From Sulfurovaceae bacterium (GTDB lineage Bacteria > Campylobacterota > Campylobacteria > Campylobacterales > Sulfurovaceae): 64,000 bases of DNA. Below, one piece after another: positions 17,201 to 26,763 of the stretch. The notes beneath the pieces are model-generated. The model saw only the letters and a list, made by a program, of their open reading frames with translations, was not told where the DNA came from and did no database searches. Made by a program: the position numbers and the translations under genes. The stretch spans positions 310,001 to 374,000 of the forward strand of contig JAQTLE010000002.1 of NCBI GenBank assembly GCA_028715055.1, written 5' to 3'. How positions within the stretch are numbered: the stretch's first letter is position 1; each line of letters starts with the position of its first letter.

Positions 17201-17369
17201 CTGTTTCTGCTGATGCACCTGTATATGTAGTAGCGATTTTAATTGTTGGAGGTGCTATATTAGGATATTGGGCAACCGGTAATGATGCAATTGACCCAAT
17301 TCCTGCCAGCATGATAACAATAGAGATTACCCAAGCAAATATTTGGCGTTCAATAAAAAATTTGCCCAT
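14229..17369 (-). CDS. RND multidrug efflux inner-membrane transporter (AcrB/CmeB family)
   Basis: A 1046-residue HAE1-type proton-driven exporter, the normal length of AcrB/MexB/CmeB. It begins MGKFFIERQIFAWVISI, and helix 4 carries the proton-relay Asp pair in GLLVDDAIVVVENVER. The two porter regions and a second helix bundle (GLSSKNAILIVEFASSAFQRG) are intact. Substrates are hydrophobic drugs, bile-like compounds and dyes by analogy. It sits between the membrane-fusion gene (2-base gap) and the outer-membrane gene. Confidence 0.96.
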   Translation of the reverse strand: MGKFFIERQIFAWVISIVIMLAGIGSIASLPVAQYPNIAPPTIKIATTYTGASAETVENSVTQILEQQLTGLDGLLYFSSSSSSSGQANIDVSFKQGTNPDIAQVQVQNKISQATTRLPSAVQKNGVTVSKSQTDFLMIVAIYDETDKATATDISDYMVSNMQDAIARVDGVGSVRVFGSQYAMRIWLDPSKLMAYKLNPSDISDAILSQNVQVSAGKIGEMPTLNNQQLNATVTAESKLQTPEEFRNIIVKHSSDGALVRLSDVARVELGSESYNNVTRLNAHPASGIAVMLAPDANALATAESVRAVVESLQSSMPKGYKAAYPRDSTKFIKISIKEVVKTLFEAIVLVVIIMFIFLQNWRATLIPAIAVPVVLLGTFGILYVFGYSINTLTMFAMVLSIGLLVDDAIVVVENVERIMREQHLDAHKATVKSMDEVSSALIGIATVLSAVFLPMAFFEGSTGVIYRQFSITIVSSMILSVIVALTLTPALCATLLNSKNQTHSTKGFFKWFNNTFDNMMKRYENKVLLTLNKPMRWMIIYVVIIAVMAVLVLRLPKGFLPVEDQGSIMVQISLPEGAAMKRTVAVAKDVEHYFLNNEANTTDTIFTISGFNFSGSGQNAGMAFVNLKDWSEREDIADSAGEIISRVNKSLSSVRDAQIFALNPPAIRGLGNSNGFDFQLQANAGTNRDSLKAMRDQLLDEASKDTMLSAVRLGSMSETSQLHVNIDKAKAVALGLSLSDIDDTLSSAWAGDYVNDFIDRGRVKKVYIQGDAAFRSAPEDLFKWYVRGSDGESMTPFSAFATTNWTYGPESLTRYNGLASYDIQGAANKGVSSGAAMDEIVRLAQHLPPGSSYSWSGLSYQEQLSSGQSTFLYAISILFVFLCLAALYESWSIPFSVLMVIPLGIIGAVIAASVRGLQNDVYFQVALLTVIGLSSKNAILIVEFASSAFQRGRSLHEAAIEGARLRLRPILMTSMAFVVGVLPLAISTGAGAKSRVSIGSGIVGGTISATLLAIIMVPLFFVLVNTMFKTKANHTNSSTENINGD

Positions 17370-17371
17370 TT

Positions 17372-18574
17372 TTAATTACTTTTAGGTTTGTTTGTATACA
17401 ACTTAGGAGATATATCCACCGGATGTACTATATCGCCAATTTTTATTTTGTTCAATCCTTCCACGATCAAACGGTCATTTTCTTTGAGTCCTGATTTAAC
17501 AAGCCACTGATCTCCGATTGTCCTATCAACAATAATATTGCGCTGTTCTACTTTATCGCCCCTAGACACAACCAATGCCGTAGCTTCTCCTTTAGGATCT
17601 CTGCTAATGCCTTGTTGTGGTGCTAAAATTGCATGTGTGTTTACGGCTTCATCTACGATAACCTTTACATACATACCCGGAAGCAATATATTTTCAGGAT
17701 TTGAAAATTCTGCTCTTAGCGTAACAGATCCTGTCGCCTCATCAACTGCTACCTCTTGTAGTTTGAGTGTGCCATTATGCTCATACAAAACATCATTCTC
17801 CAATTTCAAACGAACATTTGTGCTGCCAGAATGGATTGCTTTTTGTTGTAATAATCGTTTTAAATTTAATACTTGAACGCTAGACTGCGTAAAATCAACA
17901 TAAATTGGATCAAGTGTACGAATTGTTGCTAATGCTATTGTCTGATCTGGTGTCACCAATGTTCCCTCTGTTACGCTAGAAATTCCTATACGACCTGAAA
18001 TTGGAGCTTTAATCTGAGTATAACCTAGATTTATACTGGCACTTTCCATAGCTGCTTTTTTCTCTTCAGCAGTCGCTTTTGCTTGCAAATATGCAGTATG
18101 TGCATCTTCATAATCTTGCTTTGATACTCCTAGAACTTTGACCAACTCTTTATATCGTCTATCTTTTAGTCTAGAGGCTTCTATTGCTGCTTGTGCATTT
18201 TTGTATGCTGCATTGGCTTCATCGTAGGCTGCTTTATATTTCGTTGGATCAATAATATAAAGTATATCTCCTTTTTTTACTTCCCCGCCTTCACTAAATA
18301 ACTGTTTTTGGATTATACCACCAATTTGCGGTCGTACTTCGGATGATAATGTGGCTTTGGTTCTTCCTGGAAGTTCTTGCTGTAATGTAATTGATTTTGA
18401 TTTTATAGTATATATCCCTACTTCAATAGGCGCATTTGCATTTTTTGCAGACTGATTATTACCATTACAATTTATGAACATAGTAGCCGCAGTAATAAGC
18501 ATGACAAAATTTAAAAATTTTTTCTTTTTGGAGGGCAATATGAAGTTGAATTTATATAGCATAGAATGTTTCAT
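17372..18574 (-). CDS. RND efflux periplasmic adaptor lipoprotein (AcrA/CmeA family)
   Basis: A 400-residue membrane-fusion protein. A hydrophobic segment ends in MFINC, a lipobox-like site. Lipoyl half-motifs flank a helical hairpin (RTKATLSSEVRPQIGGII, then INLGYTQIKAPISGRIG), followed by beta-barrel and membrane-proximal domains (DPIYVDFTQSS, VEGLNKIKIGD). It links the RND pump to the outer-membrane channel. It is first in the operon; a -10 box TATAAT is seen at 18646-18641. No TetR-type repressor gene is adjacent, unlike cmeR in Campylobacter. Confidence 0.93.
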   Translation of the reverse strand: MKHSMLYKFNFILPSKKKKFLNFVMLITAATMFINCNGNNQSAKNANAPIEVGIYTIKSKSITLQQELPGRTKATLSSEVRPQIGGIIQKQLFSEGGEVKKGDILYIIDPTKYKAAYDEANAAYKNAQAAIEASRLKDRRYKELVKVLGVSKQDYEDAHTAYLQAKATAEEKKAAMESASINLGYTQIKAPISGRIGISSVTEGTLVTPDQTIALATIRTLDPIYVDFTQSSVQVLNLKRLLQQKAIHSGSTNVRLKLENDVLYEHNGTLKLQEVAVDEATGSVTLRAEFSNPENILLPGMYVKVIVDEAVNTHAILAPQQGISRDPKGEATALVVSRGDKVEQRNIIVDRTIGDQWLVKSGLKENDRLIVEGLNKIKIGDIVHPVDISPKLYTNKPKSN

Positions 18575-18640
18575 AATTTTATCCGATTTAAGTTATTGAG
18601 TCTCTATATAAAAAACTATTTTAATGTTTTTTGTGGCTAT

Positions 18641-18646
18641 ATTATA
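18641..18646 (-). promoter_or_regulatory. Probable -10 box of the RND efflux operon
   Basis: TATAAT read leftward, 67 bases ahead of the adaptor gene start. No -35 box is evident. The remaining DNA up to the tRNA (18650-18836) is AT-rich and I see no gene in it. Confidence 0.4.
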
Positions 18647-18836
18647 CTCCACCTAACTTAGATATAAAATCAAATGATCATAGCTCAATCTCTATATTGA
18701 CATGTACAAAATTTGAATTGGCGAATTATATTATTGTTGATTGCAAAAATATATTTTGAGATATTAACTTGAGTGAATTTTAAAAATTTTGTTTTGAGTA
18801 TAAATTGATTAATTATAATATTTTAGGAGTGTTTAG

Positions 18837-18911
18837 TGGCTCCGGATGCAGGATTCGAACCTGCGACCAAGTGATTAACAGTCACCTACTCTACCGCTGA
18901 GCTAATCCGGA
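18837..18911 (-). tRNA. tRNA-Asn (anticodon GTT)
   Basis: A 75-base cloverleaf with encoded CCA. The acceptor stem TCCGGAT pairs with ATCCGGA, the D arm contains GCTCAGCGGTAGAG, the anticodon loop is CTGTTAA with anticodon GTT, and the T arm is GCAGG-TTCGAAT-CCTGC. It stands alone, with its own strong promoter at 18947-18975. Confidence 0.97.
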
Positions 18912-18946
18912 ATATTTCCAAAGAGTGCGTCTCTTTTGTGGGTGAG

Positions 18947-18975
18947 ATTATAGCCTAAAAGCTCTCAAATGTCAA
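18947..18975 (-). promoter_or_regulatory. Consensus sigma-70 promoter of tRNA-Asn
   Basis: Read leftward: TTGACA (18975-18970), a 17-base spacer and TATAAT (18952-18947), an exact match to consensus in both boxes and spacing. Transcription should start near 18940, about 30 bases before the mature tRNA. The spacer overlaps the hairpin that ends the upstream radical SAM gene. Confidence 0.85.
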
Positions 18976-18989
18976 GAGATTTTAGGCTA
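18951..18989 (-). terminator. Hairpin at the end of the radical SAM gene
   Basis: TAGCCTAAAA (18951-18960) pairs with TTTTAGGCTA (18980-18989), and inside it CTCT pairs with AGAG. The hairpin includes the stop codon of the gene at 18982-19896. No long T run follows leftward, so terminator strength is uncertain. It physically overlaps the tRNA-Asn promoter. Confidence 0.5.
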
Positions 18990-19896
18990 AAATATAAAAA
19001 GTTACACCATAAATTTTAAAAATTTTGACTTTTTTATTTTCTAAAAGTATTTTTAATCTATCTTTGCTTTTTTCATCAAATAAAATATTTACATCATCTT
19101 CGCTCAAAGGCCGATTTGCCAAAGTGGCTAAAATTTCTTCTGAACTATAGGTTTCGGCTCTTATCTCTGAACCTTTTCGATGAATTATATATACAGGCAA
19201 AGAAGCATCAAAATGTGATGCAACATCCAATAATTCTTTGGAACTCAATGGCTCTACTTTGTAAGCTGGCGGTCTATCTATAGTGCCTATATCCACTCTT
19301 GTTGGACATAGAGTTATTAAAAATTTATTTAATGCCTCTATATGTTCCAGGTTGTCATTTATCGATTTAACAAATAGAACTTCTATGATGAGTGGTTTAT
19401 GATAGATGGCTTTAAAATCAAGCATACCTTGCATGATATCAGAGGCATTAATGCCTTTGTGAGCACGATCAAGTTTTTTGAGACATTTATCTGTAGCACA
19501 ATCTAGCGAGAGTTTAACCATATCAAATTTAGCCAATGCTTCTCGGATTTTGGGATCATTTATAGTGCTTCCGTTACTTAAAATAAGAGTTGTCTTGTCG
19601 TCTTTGATTTTATTGATCTCATCAATGAGTTCATTGAGATATGGGTAAAGTGTAGGTTCACCGTTGGCTGTAACAGTGATGACATCAATATCTTTATGCT
19701 GAACCAACGCATCTTGCAATGCAGCTATGATATCAGCAACAGATATGACATCATCGTACTTATCTACAGTCTTTGCCGGCTTAAGCTCACAATACAGACA
19801 ATCAAAATTGCACTGCTTTTTATGAGGGCTAAGGTCAATACCTAGAGATTTGCCAAATCTACGCGAAAGAAGCGGACCAAAAATTATACTGCCCAT
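18982..19896 (-). CDS. Radical SAM protein, COG0731-like
   Basis: A 304-residue protein with an N-terminal FGPLLSRRFGKSLGIDLSP, the signature of a radical SAM family related to TYW1-like Fe-S oxidoreductases, followed by Cys29, Cys33 and Cys36 of the SAM cluster. Further core motifs are TVTANGEPTLYPY and LILSNGS. The C-terminal 80 residues look like a small winged-helix-like domain (RPLSEDDVNILFDE). The reaction is unknown. It is the last gene behind gyrA-asd-yqhA-hemE, 34 bases after hemE. Confidence 0.85.
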   Translation of the reverse strand: MGSIIFGPLLSRRFGKSLGIDLSPHKKQCNFDCLYCELKPAKTVDKYDDVISVADIIAALQDALVQHKDIDVITVTANGEPTLYPYLNELIDEINKIKDDKTTLILSNGSTINDPKIREALAKFDMVKLSLDCATDKCLKKLDRAHKGINASDIMQGMLDFKAIYHKPLIIEVLFVKSINDNLEHIEALNKFLITLCPTRVDIGTIDRPPAYKVEPLSSKELLDVASHFDASLPVYIIHRKGSEIRAETYSSEEILATLANRPLSEDDVNILFDEKSKDRLKILLENKKVKIFKIYGVTFYILA

Positions 19897-19930
19897 ATTA
19901 AGCCTTTGTTGTAGATATATTTAAAACTAG

Positions 19931-20956
19931 TTAGCGCTTGCTAACCTCTTGGCAGAGTTTAACAAAATATTGTGCATTTTCTACCGGCACATCCGGCAAG
20001 ATCCCATGGCCTAAGTTGAATATGTGTCTGCCCTCTTTCATTGTATTTGCAAGTGACTCTACGCATTCTTTGGTAGCTTCTTGGCTATAAAGTCTGCATG
20101 GCTCCATATTTCCTTGCAATACATAACGAGATCCGAGTTTCTCTTTTGCCAATGCCATAGGTGTAGACCAGTCTACTCCAAACACATCAAAGTTGCCATA
20201 AACTTGATCCAAAAATGCAGGAACACCTTTTGGGAATATAATAATAGGGATATGCGGATATTTTGCTTTAAGATAATCAGCGATCTCTATCATATATTTC
20301 CATGAAAATTCATCATATTTGGATGGCTCAATAGCAGCTGCCCAACTATCAAATATCTGTACTACATCTATACCTGCTTGGATCTGTTTTTCCATATAGA
20401 ATTTAACAACTTCGGTTACTTTTGCAAGTATCGCATGTAAAAGTTCTGGATTGGAGTACATCATCTTTTTGCATATATTATATGTCTTAGTACCTTGACC
20501 CTCTATCATATATGTAGCAAGTGTCCACGGAGCTCCAGTGAATCCGATTAGAGCCTTATCATGCGACAAACGTTCTTTTATCAATTTGATAGTTTCGTAT
20601 ACATAAACTAGTTTATTTGCCGCTTCTTCTCCGCCCACCAAAGCATCGATATCGGCTTGTGAAATTATAGGATCTTCAAATACAGGACCTTCACCTTTAA
20701 CAAAATCGAGTTTCATACCCATTTCGTTCGGCACAACAAGTATATCGCTAAACAGTATAGCTGCATCAACTCCCAATCTATCTACCGGCTGCAATGTAAC
20801 TTCGCACGCTAGTTCAGGATTGTGGCAAAGATTTAAAAAATTTCCGGCTTTGGCACGCACTTCCATATATTCAGGCAGGTATCTTCCTGCTTGTCTCATC
20901 ATCCATACAGGAGTATATGGTGTAGGTTTTCCAAAACATGCGTCAACAAATATCAT
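19931..20956 (-). CDS. hemE: Uroporphyrinogen decarboxylase HemE
   Basis: A 341-residue enzyme removing four carboxyl groups from uroporphyrinogen III in heme synthesis. The N-terminal [15 protein letters not shown] is the classic signature; a second block is [22 protein letters not shown] at 20956 is chosen because it shares a base with the TGA of yqhA (TGATG); a TTG one codon earlier is less likely. Confidence 0.97.
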   Translation of the reverse strand: MIFVDACFGKPTPYTPVWMMRQAGRYLPEYMEVRAKAGNFLNLCHNPELACEVTLQPVDRLGVDAAILFSDILVVPNEMGMKLDFVKGEGPVFEDPIISQADIDALVGGEEAANKLVYVYETIKLIKERLSHDKALIGFTGAPWTLATYMIEGQGTKTYNICKKMMYSNPELLHAILAKVTEVVKFYMEKQIQAGIDVVQIFDSWAAAIEPSKYDEFSWKYMIEIADYLKAKYPHIPIIIFPKGVPAFLDQVYGNFDVFGVDWSTPMALAKEKLGSRYVLQGNMEPCRLYSQEATKECVESLANTMKEGRHIFNLGHGILPDVPVENAQYFVKLCQEVSKR

Positions 20957-21480
20957 CAATGAGTACCATCCTTGTGTAAAAAATATAATCCGACAGAAAG
21001 AGCCAAAATAGAAACAGCAAAATACAACATTTCAAGTGCGCCTATATAATTGGTATGCAGTACTCTTTGGAAAAAGCTTACTATCAAAACCATGACAATA
21101 ACTTTTGCAAGTTTGTCTTTAAGCTCATCAAGAGAATGAATTTCTAGAATTTTAGATGATGTGCTTTGCTTTGCCATATCAATATCAGATATAAAAAGCT
21201 CGTACAATCCAAAACCAAAAATAAACATTACTATGGCCATTAGGTAAAAATCTATAGCGCCTATGAGTCCGCCGACAACTTCTTCATGGAAATGTTCCGG
21301 ATGAAGACTATTTAGATAAACATTCAAAACATTACCCACAACACCTGATACATCCATACTTGCGACTACAAATAAAGCTATGCCGCCTAGCATACTGAAA
21401 ATCACAGCCAATAAGACAAAAAATCTGCTATTCCATAGTATGCCTTCAAAGATCTGTTCTATTGTTTCAACTAGTTTCAT
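20956..21480 (-). CDS. UPF0114/YqhA-family membrane protein
   Basis: A 174-residue protein with three or four membrane segments ([56 protein letters not shown]) and the phrase [12 protein letters not shown] typical of the YqhA family, whose function is unknown. The start at 21480 has GGAGG ahead of it and an ATGA overlap with asd, which excludes the longer start seven codons upstream. Confidence 0.88.
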   Translation of the reverse strand: MKLVETIEQIFEGILWNSRFFVLLAVIFSMLGGIALFVVASMDVSGVVGNVLNVYLNSLHPEHFHEEVVGGLIGAIDFYLMAIVMFIFGFGLYELFISDIDMAKQSTSSKILEIHSLDELKDKLAKVIVMVLIVSFFQRVLHTNYIGALEMLYFAVSILALSVGLYFLHKDGTH

Positions 21481-22511
21481 ATATCCTCCAGCTTGATCCA
21501 TTTTTGTGCTATGCGAACTGCATTTGTAGCAGCTCCCACGCGTACCTGATCAGCAACACCCCAAATATGCAGTATATTTGGCGAAAATAAATCTTTTCTT
21601 ATCCTTCCAACATAGGTCATATCTGTATCAGTTGCCGTAAGAGGCATAGGATATTGCTTGTTTTCTAGATCATCGATCACAACTACGTTTTCAAAAGCAG
21701 CCAAAGCTTTTTTTGCTTCTTCCAAACTTACATCAACGCCTTCTTTAAATGTAATAGTGATAGACTCACTATGACTTCTAAGCACTGGTACACGCACACA
21801 AGTAGCGCTTACTGCGATATTTGAATGCATAATCTTATTGGTTTCATTAACCATTTTCATCTCTTCTTTTGTATATCCATTTGATTGTGGAGCATCAATA
21901 TGAGGTATAACATTGAGTGCTATTCTATGAGCAAATGCTTCTACTTTGGCTTGGTCTAATGAAAAATTGAAAAATGCCTGCATTTGATCTACAAGCTCTA
22001 CCATGCCTTTTTTGCCTGCTCCGCTTACTGCTTGATAAGTGCTCACATCTACTCTTTTGATACCATATAGATCATCAAGCGGTTTGAGTAATTGCACCAT
22101 CTGAATAGTTGAACAATTTGGATTGGCTATGATGCCTGTTTCTTCCCAAAGCTCAATATCTTCCGGATTGACCTCAGGTACAACTAAAGGAACTTTTGGA
22201 TCCATTCTAAAGTGACTGGTATTATCTATGACAACTGCACCTGCTGCTACTGCATATTTGGCAAATTCTGCTGATATACTTCCGCCTGCACTAAAAAAAG
22301 CTATATCTATATCTCTTCCATCAAAAACGGTTGGAGTCAATTCTTCAATTTCATATGTTTCACCGTTAAATTCTATCTCTTCTCCAGCCGATCTCGCGCT
22401 TGCTAACGGCAATAGATTTCCAACAGGGAATTTTTGCTCTTCCAATACGCGAAACAACTCTTCGCCAACCGCTCCACTGGCACCAACTACTGCTACATTA
22501 TATTTTTTCAA
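21477..22511 (-). CDS. asd: Aspartate-semialdehyde dehydrogenase
   Basis: A 344-residue NADPH enzyme making aspartate semialdehyde, a shared step toward lysine/diaminopimelate, threonine and methionine. GASGAVGEEL at 10-19 binds nucleotide; catalytic Cys133 lies in NPNCSTIQ; the active-site His region is in EAFAHRIALNVIPHID. It is 12 bases downstream of gyrA and overlaps yqhA by 4 bases. Confidence 0.96.
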   Translation of the reverse strand: MKKYNVAVVGASGAVGEELFRVLEEQKFPVGNLLPLASARSAGEEIEFNGETYEIEELTPTVFDGRDIDIAFFSAGGSISAEFAKYAVAAGAVVIDNTSHFRMDPKVPLVVPEVNPEDIELWEETGIIANPNCSTIQMVQLLKPLDDLYGIKRVDVSTYQAVSGAGKKGMVELVDQMQAFFNFSLDQAKVEAFAHRIALNVIPHIDAPQSNGYTKEEMKMVNETNKIMHSNIAVSATCVRVPVLRSHSESITITFKEGVDVSLEEAKKALAAFENVVVIDDLENKQYPMPLTATDTDMTYVGRIRKDLFSPNILHIWGVADQVRVGAATNAVRIAQKWIKLEDI

Positions 22512-22523
22512 ATTTATTACCTC

Positions 22524-24998
22524 TTACTCTTCAATTAACTCTTCGTCATTATCATTTTCGATATTTTCTTCTTTTGGACATTTTGCTATGCTTACAACTT
22601 GATCTTTGTTATCGACTTTAACTATAGTTACGCCAGATGCTGCTCTTCCAGTTTTACGGATACCTTCTATATCAACTCTTATCATCTTGCCTATACTGGT
22701 TAGACACATCAAGTCTTTGTCGTCCTCTACAAATACCACACCGACTACATCTCCTGTTTTTGGTGCTATTTTCATAGATATAACACCCTTGCCTGCTCTG
22801 CTCTGTTCTCTATATTCACTAGCGGTGGTCTGCTTACCAAAACCTTTTTCGCTTACTATTAAAATCTCATTTGTTTCATCTTCAATAGTAGTAGCACCAC
22901 ATACGAAATCATCTGCTATTTTAAATTTAATACCCGTGACTCCTCTAGCTACTCTGCCTATCTCTCTAAGCTCATCGATTTTGAATCTGATACACATACC
23001 TTTTTTGGTAGCTATGAACAGCCATTGGGTTTTAGGAGTAGCAATTTGAGTCTCTACCAGTTCGTCATTTTCATCTAGATTGATCGCTCTTACGCCATTG
23101 CTTCTGATATTCGAATACTCAGAAAGATTGGTTCGTTTGACTATGCCGTTTCTAGTGAAGAATACCAAGCTCTTATCTTCAGCGAAATCTGTAGTTGGAA
23201 TAATAGCCATTATCTTTTCATCTGCTTGAAGATTAATAAGATTCACTACAGCTTTACCTTTTGCGGTTCTGCTGCCCTCTGGTACGCGATAAACTTTGAG
23301 CCAATACAACTGTCCTTTGTCAGTTACAAATAGAAGTGTATCATGTGTATTTGATATAAAGAATCTTTCTATAAAATCGTCTTCATAAGTCGTCACGGCT
23401 ATTTTGCCTTTACCGCCTCTATTTTGTTTCTCATATTGTTTTACAGGTACTCGTTTAATATATCCTCTATGAGTTATGGTAACTACCATAGGCTCATTTG
23501 GTATCAGATCTTCGATATCTATATCATCATAATCATCTACTATCTCAGTGCGTCTAGCTATACTATAAGTACTGCCTATTTCTACTAGTTCAGCTCTGAT
23601 GATGCCATTTATCATATCTTCGCTTTTTAGTACGCTTTCTAGGTATTCGATGGTTTTGCGAAGCTCAGCCAATTCATTTTCAATTTTTTCTATTTCAAGA
23701 CCGGTAAGTCGTCTTAGTCTCATCTCCAGAATTGCTTTAGCTTGTATTTCAGAGAGAGAGAAACGGGCCATTAGATTGTCTCTAGCTTCAGTATCATCAT
23801 TACTGGCTCTGATAATTTTGATGACTTCATCTATATTATCAACTGCAATTTTGAGACCTTCTAAGATATGGGCTCTTGCTCTGGCTTTTTCCAGATCAAA
23901 AATAGTTCTGCGGATCACTACGGTTTTGCGGTGATTAAGGAAAAGTTCCATTAGCTCCATAAGATTGAAGACTTTTGGTTCCTTATTGACGATGGCCAAC
24001 ATGATGATACCGAATGTCACTTGCATTTGTGTAGATTTAAATAGATTATTAAGCACGATATCACTCATAGCATCTCGCTTGAGTTCGATCACCACCCTGA
24101 TACCTTCGCGGTCAGACTCGTCTCTTAGCTCTGATATACCCTCTATTTGTTTGTCCTTAACGAGTTGAGCTATGTTTTCTATGAGTCTTGCTTTGTTTAC
24201 TTGATATGGAAGCTCATCTATGATGATGATCTCTTTGTTTGATTTTTGTTCTATGTGAGTTTTGGCTCTTATCTTGACGCGACCTCTTCCGCTCTCATAC
24301 GCTTCAGTAATTCCTTTACGTCCAAATATAATACCGCCGGTTGGAAAATCCGGACCTTGTATTATACGCATAAGATCGCTTATTGTAGCATCACTATTAT
24401 CTATACGATACACCAAAGCTTCTATTAGTTCATTGAGTCTATGAGGTGGTATATTTGTTGCCATACCTACAGCGATCCCTGAACTTCCATTAAGAAGAAG
24501 ATTTGGGATACGGCTAGGGAGAACATCAGGTTCACTCATACTATCATCATAGTTTGGAGTAAAATCAACAGTATCTTTATCGAGATCGGCTAGCAATTCT
24601 TCTGCTATTTTAGTCATTCTTGCTTCTGTATAACGCATTGCTGCCGCACTATCACCATCCACAGAACCAAAGTTTCCTTGACCATCTACAAGCGGAGCCT
24701 GCATAGAAAATTGCTGAGCCATACGAACTAATGCATCATATACAGAACTGTCTCCGTGCGGGTGATACTTACCTATAACATCCCCTACGATACGTGCAGA
24801 TTTTTTATAGGCACTTCTATGGCCGAGGTTAAGCTCATGCATAGCAAAAAGGATTCTTCTGTGTACAGGCTTGAGACCATCTCTGGCATCAGGCAATGCA
24901 CGACCTATGATAACACTCATAGAATAATCCAGATAACTACCTTTGATACTATCTTCTATCAATACCTCTTCGGTATTTTCTTGGAATTGGTTACTCAT
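22524..24998 (-). CDS. gyrA: DNA gyrase subunit A
   Basis: An 824-residue topoisomerase subunit. The catalytic Tyr123 is in [10 protein letters not shown]. The quinolone-determining region reads [10 protein letters not shown], with Ser84 and Asp88 at the positions equivalent to Ser83 and Asp87 of Escherichia coli, that is, no known resistance substitution. The C-terminal beta-pinwheel carries the GyrA box variant QNRGGKGK. An acidic tail ends NDDEELIEE. A -10 TATAAT lies at about 25034-25029. It leads the operon gyrA-asd-yqhA-hemE-radical SAM. Confidence 0.98.
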   Translation of the reverse strand: MSNQFQENTEEVLIEDSIKGSYLDYSMSVIIGRALPDARDGLKPVHRRILFAMHELNLGHRSAYKKSARIVGDVIGKYHPHGDSSVYDALVRMAQQFSMQAPLVDGQGNFGSVDGDSAAAMRYTEARMTKIAEELLADLDKDTVDFTPNYDDSMSEPDVLPSRIPNLLLNGSSGIAVGMATNIPPHRLNELIEALVYRIDNSDATISDLMRIIQGPDFPTGGIIFGRKGITEAYESGRGRVKIRAKTHIEQKSNKEIIIIDELPYQVNKARLIENIAQLVKDKQIEGISELRDESDREGIRVVIELKRDAMSDIVLNNLFKSTQMQVTFGIIMLAIVNKEPKVFNLMELMELFLNHRKTVVIRRTIFDLEKARARAHILEGLKIAVDNIDEVIKIIRASNDDTEARDNLMARFSLSEIQAKAILEMRLRRLTGLEIEKIENELAELRKTIEYLESVLKSEDMINGIIRAELVEIGSTYSIARRTEIVDDYDDIDIEDLIPNEPMVVTITHRGYIKRVPVKQYEKQNRGGKGKIAVTTYEDDFIERFFISNTHDTLLFVTDKGQLYWLKVYRVPEGSRTAKGKAVVNLINLQADEKIMAIIPTTDFAEDKSLVFFTRNGIVKRTNLSEYSNIRSNGVRAINLDENDELVETQIATPKTQWLFIATKKGMCIRFKIDELREIGRVARGVTGIKFKIADDFVCGATTIEDETNEILIVSEKGFGKQTTASEYREQSRAGKGVISMKIAPKTGDVVGVVFVEDDKDLMCLTSIGKMIRVDIEGIRKTGRAASGVTIVKVDNKDQVVSIAKCPKEENIENDNDEELIEE

Positions 24999-25178
24999 CT
25001 GACTCCTTAGTGATCAAAAAATTAGATTATTATATCTAAGGGTGCCTTATTAAGGGTTGTAATTTTTAAGAAGCTTATAAAGCTTTTATTATTTGTCGGC
25101 TATACTAAAGATATAAAAAGAAAAATTTAAAAAAATTGTTGTATTTATTAAGAATAAGTAATTGGTTTTATAATTAAA

Positions 25179-25496
25179 CTAGCTAGCCAATATCTTATAC
25201 ACTCTGTCTAATTTTTCTTCCAGTTGCACTATGCTCATATTACGACCTTCTCGTATAAACTCTTTACCATCCAAAAAAACTATTAGCGTAGGCACTGAAA
25301 ACACTTGGAATCTAGTTGCGATCTCAATATTTTCATGTGCATCTAAAAAAAATTTATCTATAAGAGGAAATTTCTTGTCAAATAGCTCTGATACTTTTGG
25401 GCGCAATGAGTGGCATACATTGCATTTCTCACCAGAAAAATATATCATTACACCAAGCTTGGAAGCTATCAAATCATCTAGAGTATCTATGTCCAT
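25179..25496 (-). CDS. Thioredoxin-fold protein
   Basis: A 105-residue cytoplasmic protein with the redox pair CNVC (Cys25, Cys28), cis-Pro in SVPTLIVF, and GKEFIREGR. The CNVC site differs from the CGPC of thioredoxin 1, so it is an atypical thioredoxin. There is no signal peptide. A -10 TGATATAAT at 25526-25518 gives it its own transcript. Confidence 0.88.
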   Translation of the reverse strand: MDIDTLDDLIASKLGVMIYFSGEKCNVCHSLRPKVSELFDKKFPLIDKFFLDAHENIEIATRFQVFSVPTLIVFLDGKEFIREGRNMSIVQLEEKLDRVYKILAS

Positions 25497-25585
25497 TAAG
25501 TACCTTTTGTTTTAAATATTATATCAAATTTATACCGTACATTATTTTATCAAAGATCGGATTTGCTGTACGTGATCATGTTCTT

Positions 25586-25894
25586 TTAGTAATCTTCTAT
25601 TTTAATTTTATTGCCATAACGTTTTTTACGTTCAGCTGTATAATCCCACCAAACGCGCGGCTTACCGCCGTTCATAAAGTCAACTATAGACATTAGAACA
25701 TCCAACGTACATGGATCTTGCTTTTCTCCAAATGCCTTGCAAAAACGTACATACAGATCGTACGGATCCTGGCCTTTAAGCTGCTCCGGATAAATGATCC
25801 CTATGGATTTTAGATCCGCTGAAACTATTTTGCCTATATTTGGCAGATCGGTAAGTTTGGTTGTTTTTTCATGAACTACTTTTGATGGATTCAT
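25586..25894 (-). CDS. Helix-hairpin-helix protein, Cdd1 (pathogenicity locus) family
   Basis: A 102-residue protein with TKLTDLPNIGKIVSADLKSIGI, a helix-hairpin-helix, then DPYDLYVRFCKAFGEKQDPCTLDV and a C-terminal GKPRVWWDYTAERK. This is the Cdd1 or mitomycin-resistance-like family, thought to bind nucleic acid non-specifically; its biological role is not established. Its ATG overlaps the stop of the ABC ATPase gene by 4 bases. Confidence 0.85.
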   Translation of the reverse strand: MNPSKVVHEKTTKLTDLPNIGKIVSADLKSIGIIYPEQLKGQDPYDLYVRFCKAFGEKQDPCTLDVLMSIVDFMNGGKPRVWWDYTAERKKRYGNKIKIEDY

Positions 25895-26703
25895 ATTGAG
25901 CCTTTTTTTATATGCCTCACCGAATAACGACCTTGTTCGCTAATCACTTTTAACGGAGTATTGAAAATCGCTGACAAATTATAACTATTTATAATATCTA
26001 CTTTTTCTCCTGCCGCATATATCATACCATCTTTTATCAATACCGTCTTTTGTATCTCTTCAAATACCTCTTCAATGTGATGAGTCACCAATATAACTGT
26101 AGTACCACCGTTAGCAAGGTTGCGCATCATAGTTATAAAATCGAGTTGGGCTTTAACATCCAATCCGACAGTTGGCTCATCAAGCAATATTGCTTTTACG
26201 GGATGAACCAAAGCCCGCGCAACTATGCATTTACGTAATTCTCCCATCGACATTTGAGACAACCGTTTTTCTTTTAAATGTTCTATGCCCAATCGCATCA
26301 TAGCATTCATCGCTGCATCAATTTGCGTAGAACTTATTTCTAAGTGTTTAAACAATCCAAGTGTTCCAAAAAATCCGCTAATTACTGCCTCGAAGCCGCT
26401 TAAATGCCCTCCTTCAAATAAAAATCTAGTATGTAGATCATTCGTCACTACTCCCAAATGTTTACGCAATTGGGATACGATCCACCGTTCATTCCCTAAT
26501 ATTTCTCTATGAAATGATTCATTCTTATATGAAGGATAAAGCTCACAATTAATAAGTTTGATAAGAGTCGATTTTCCTGAACCGTTTGCACCAAGAATGG
26601 CACTATGCTCACCCTCATTTATTTGAAGTGAAATATTTTTTAGCACGGGATTTACTTCATAGCTAAGATCGACATTATCAAAAAAAATAATAGGTTTAGG
26701 CAT
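25891..26703 (-). CDS. ABC transporter ATP-binding protein
   Basis: A 270-residue ATPase: Walker A GANGSGKS at 38-45, signature MSMGELRKC, Walker B region LLDEPTVGLD and switch VTHHIEEVFEE. It resembles the ModF/YlmA type of single-domain ATPases with no cognate permease beside them. The substrate is unknown. It is co-transcribed with the Cdd1 gene through an ATGA overlap. Confidence 0.85.
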   Translation of the reverse strand: MPKPIIFFDNVDLSYEVNPVLKNISLQINEGEHSAILGANGSGKSTLIKLINCELYPSYKNESFHREILGNERWIVSQLRKHLGVVTNDLHTRFLFEGGHLSGFEAVISGFFGTLGLFKHLEISSTQIDAAMNAMMRLGIEHLKEKRLSQMSMGELRKCIVARALVHPVKAILLDEPTVGLDVKAQLDFITMMRNLANGGTTVILVTHHIEEVFEEIQKTVLIKDGMIYAAGEKVDIINSYNLSAIFNTPLKVISEQGRYSVRHIKKGSI

Positions 26704-26763
26704 ATAAAAACTTCTTTTTTATTAAGTATAGCATTATAACTCTAAGGCTTTAAAAAATATTTT

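Noticed and set aside
18575-18836. Extra RNA gene or second tRNA beside tRNA-Asn
   Set aside because: No second cloverleaf or conserved RNA fold is visible; the DNA is AT-rich promoter-type sequence.
24700-24760. Quinolone-resistance mutation in gyrA
   Set aside because: The region reads [10 protein letters not shown], with the sensitive-type Ser84 and Asp88.
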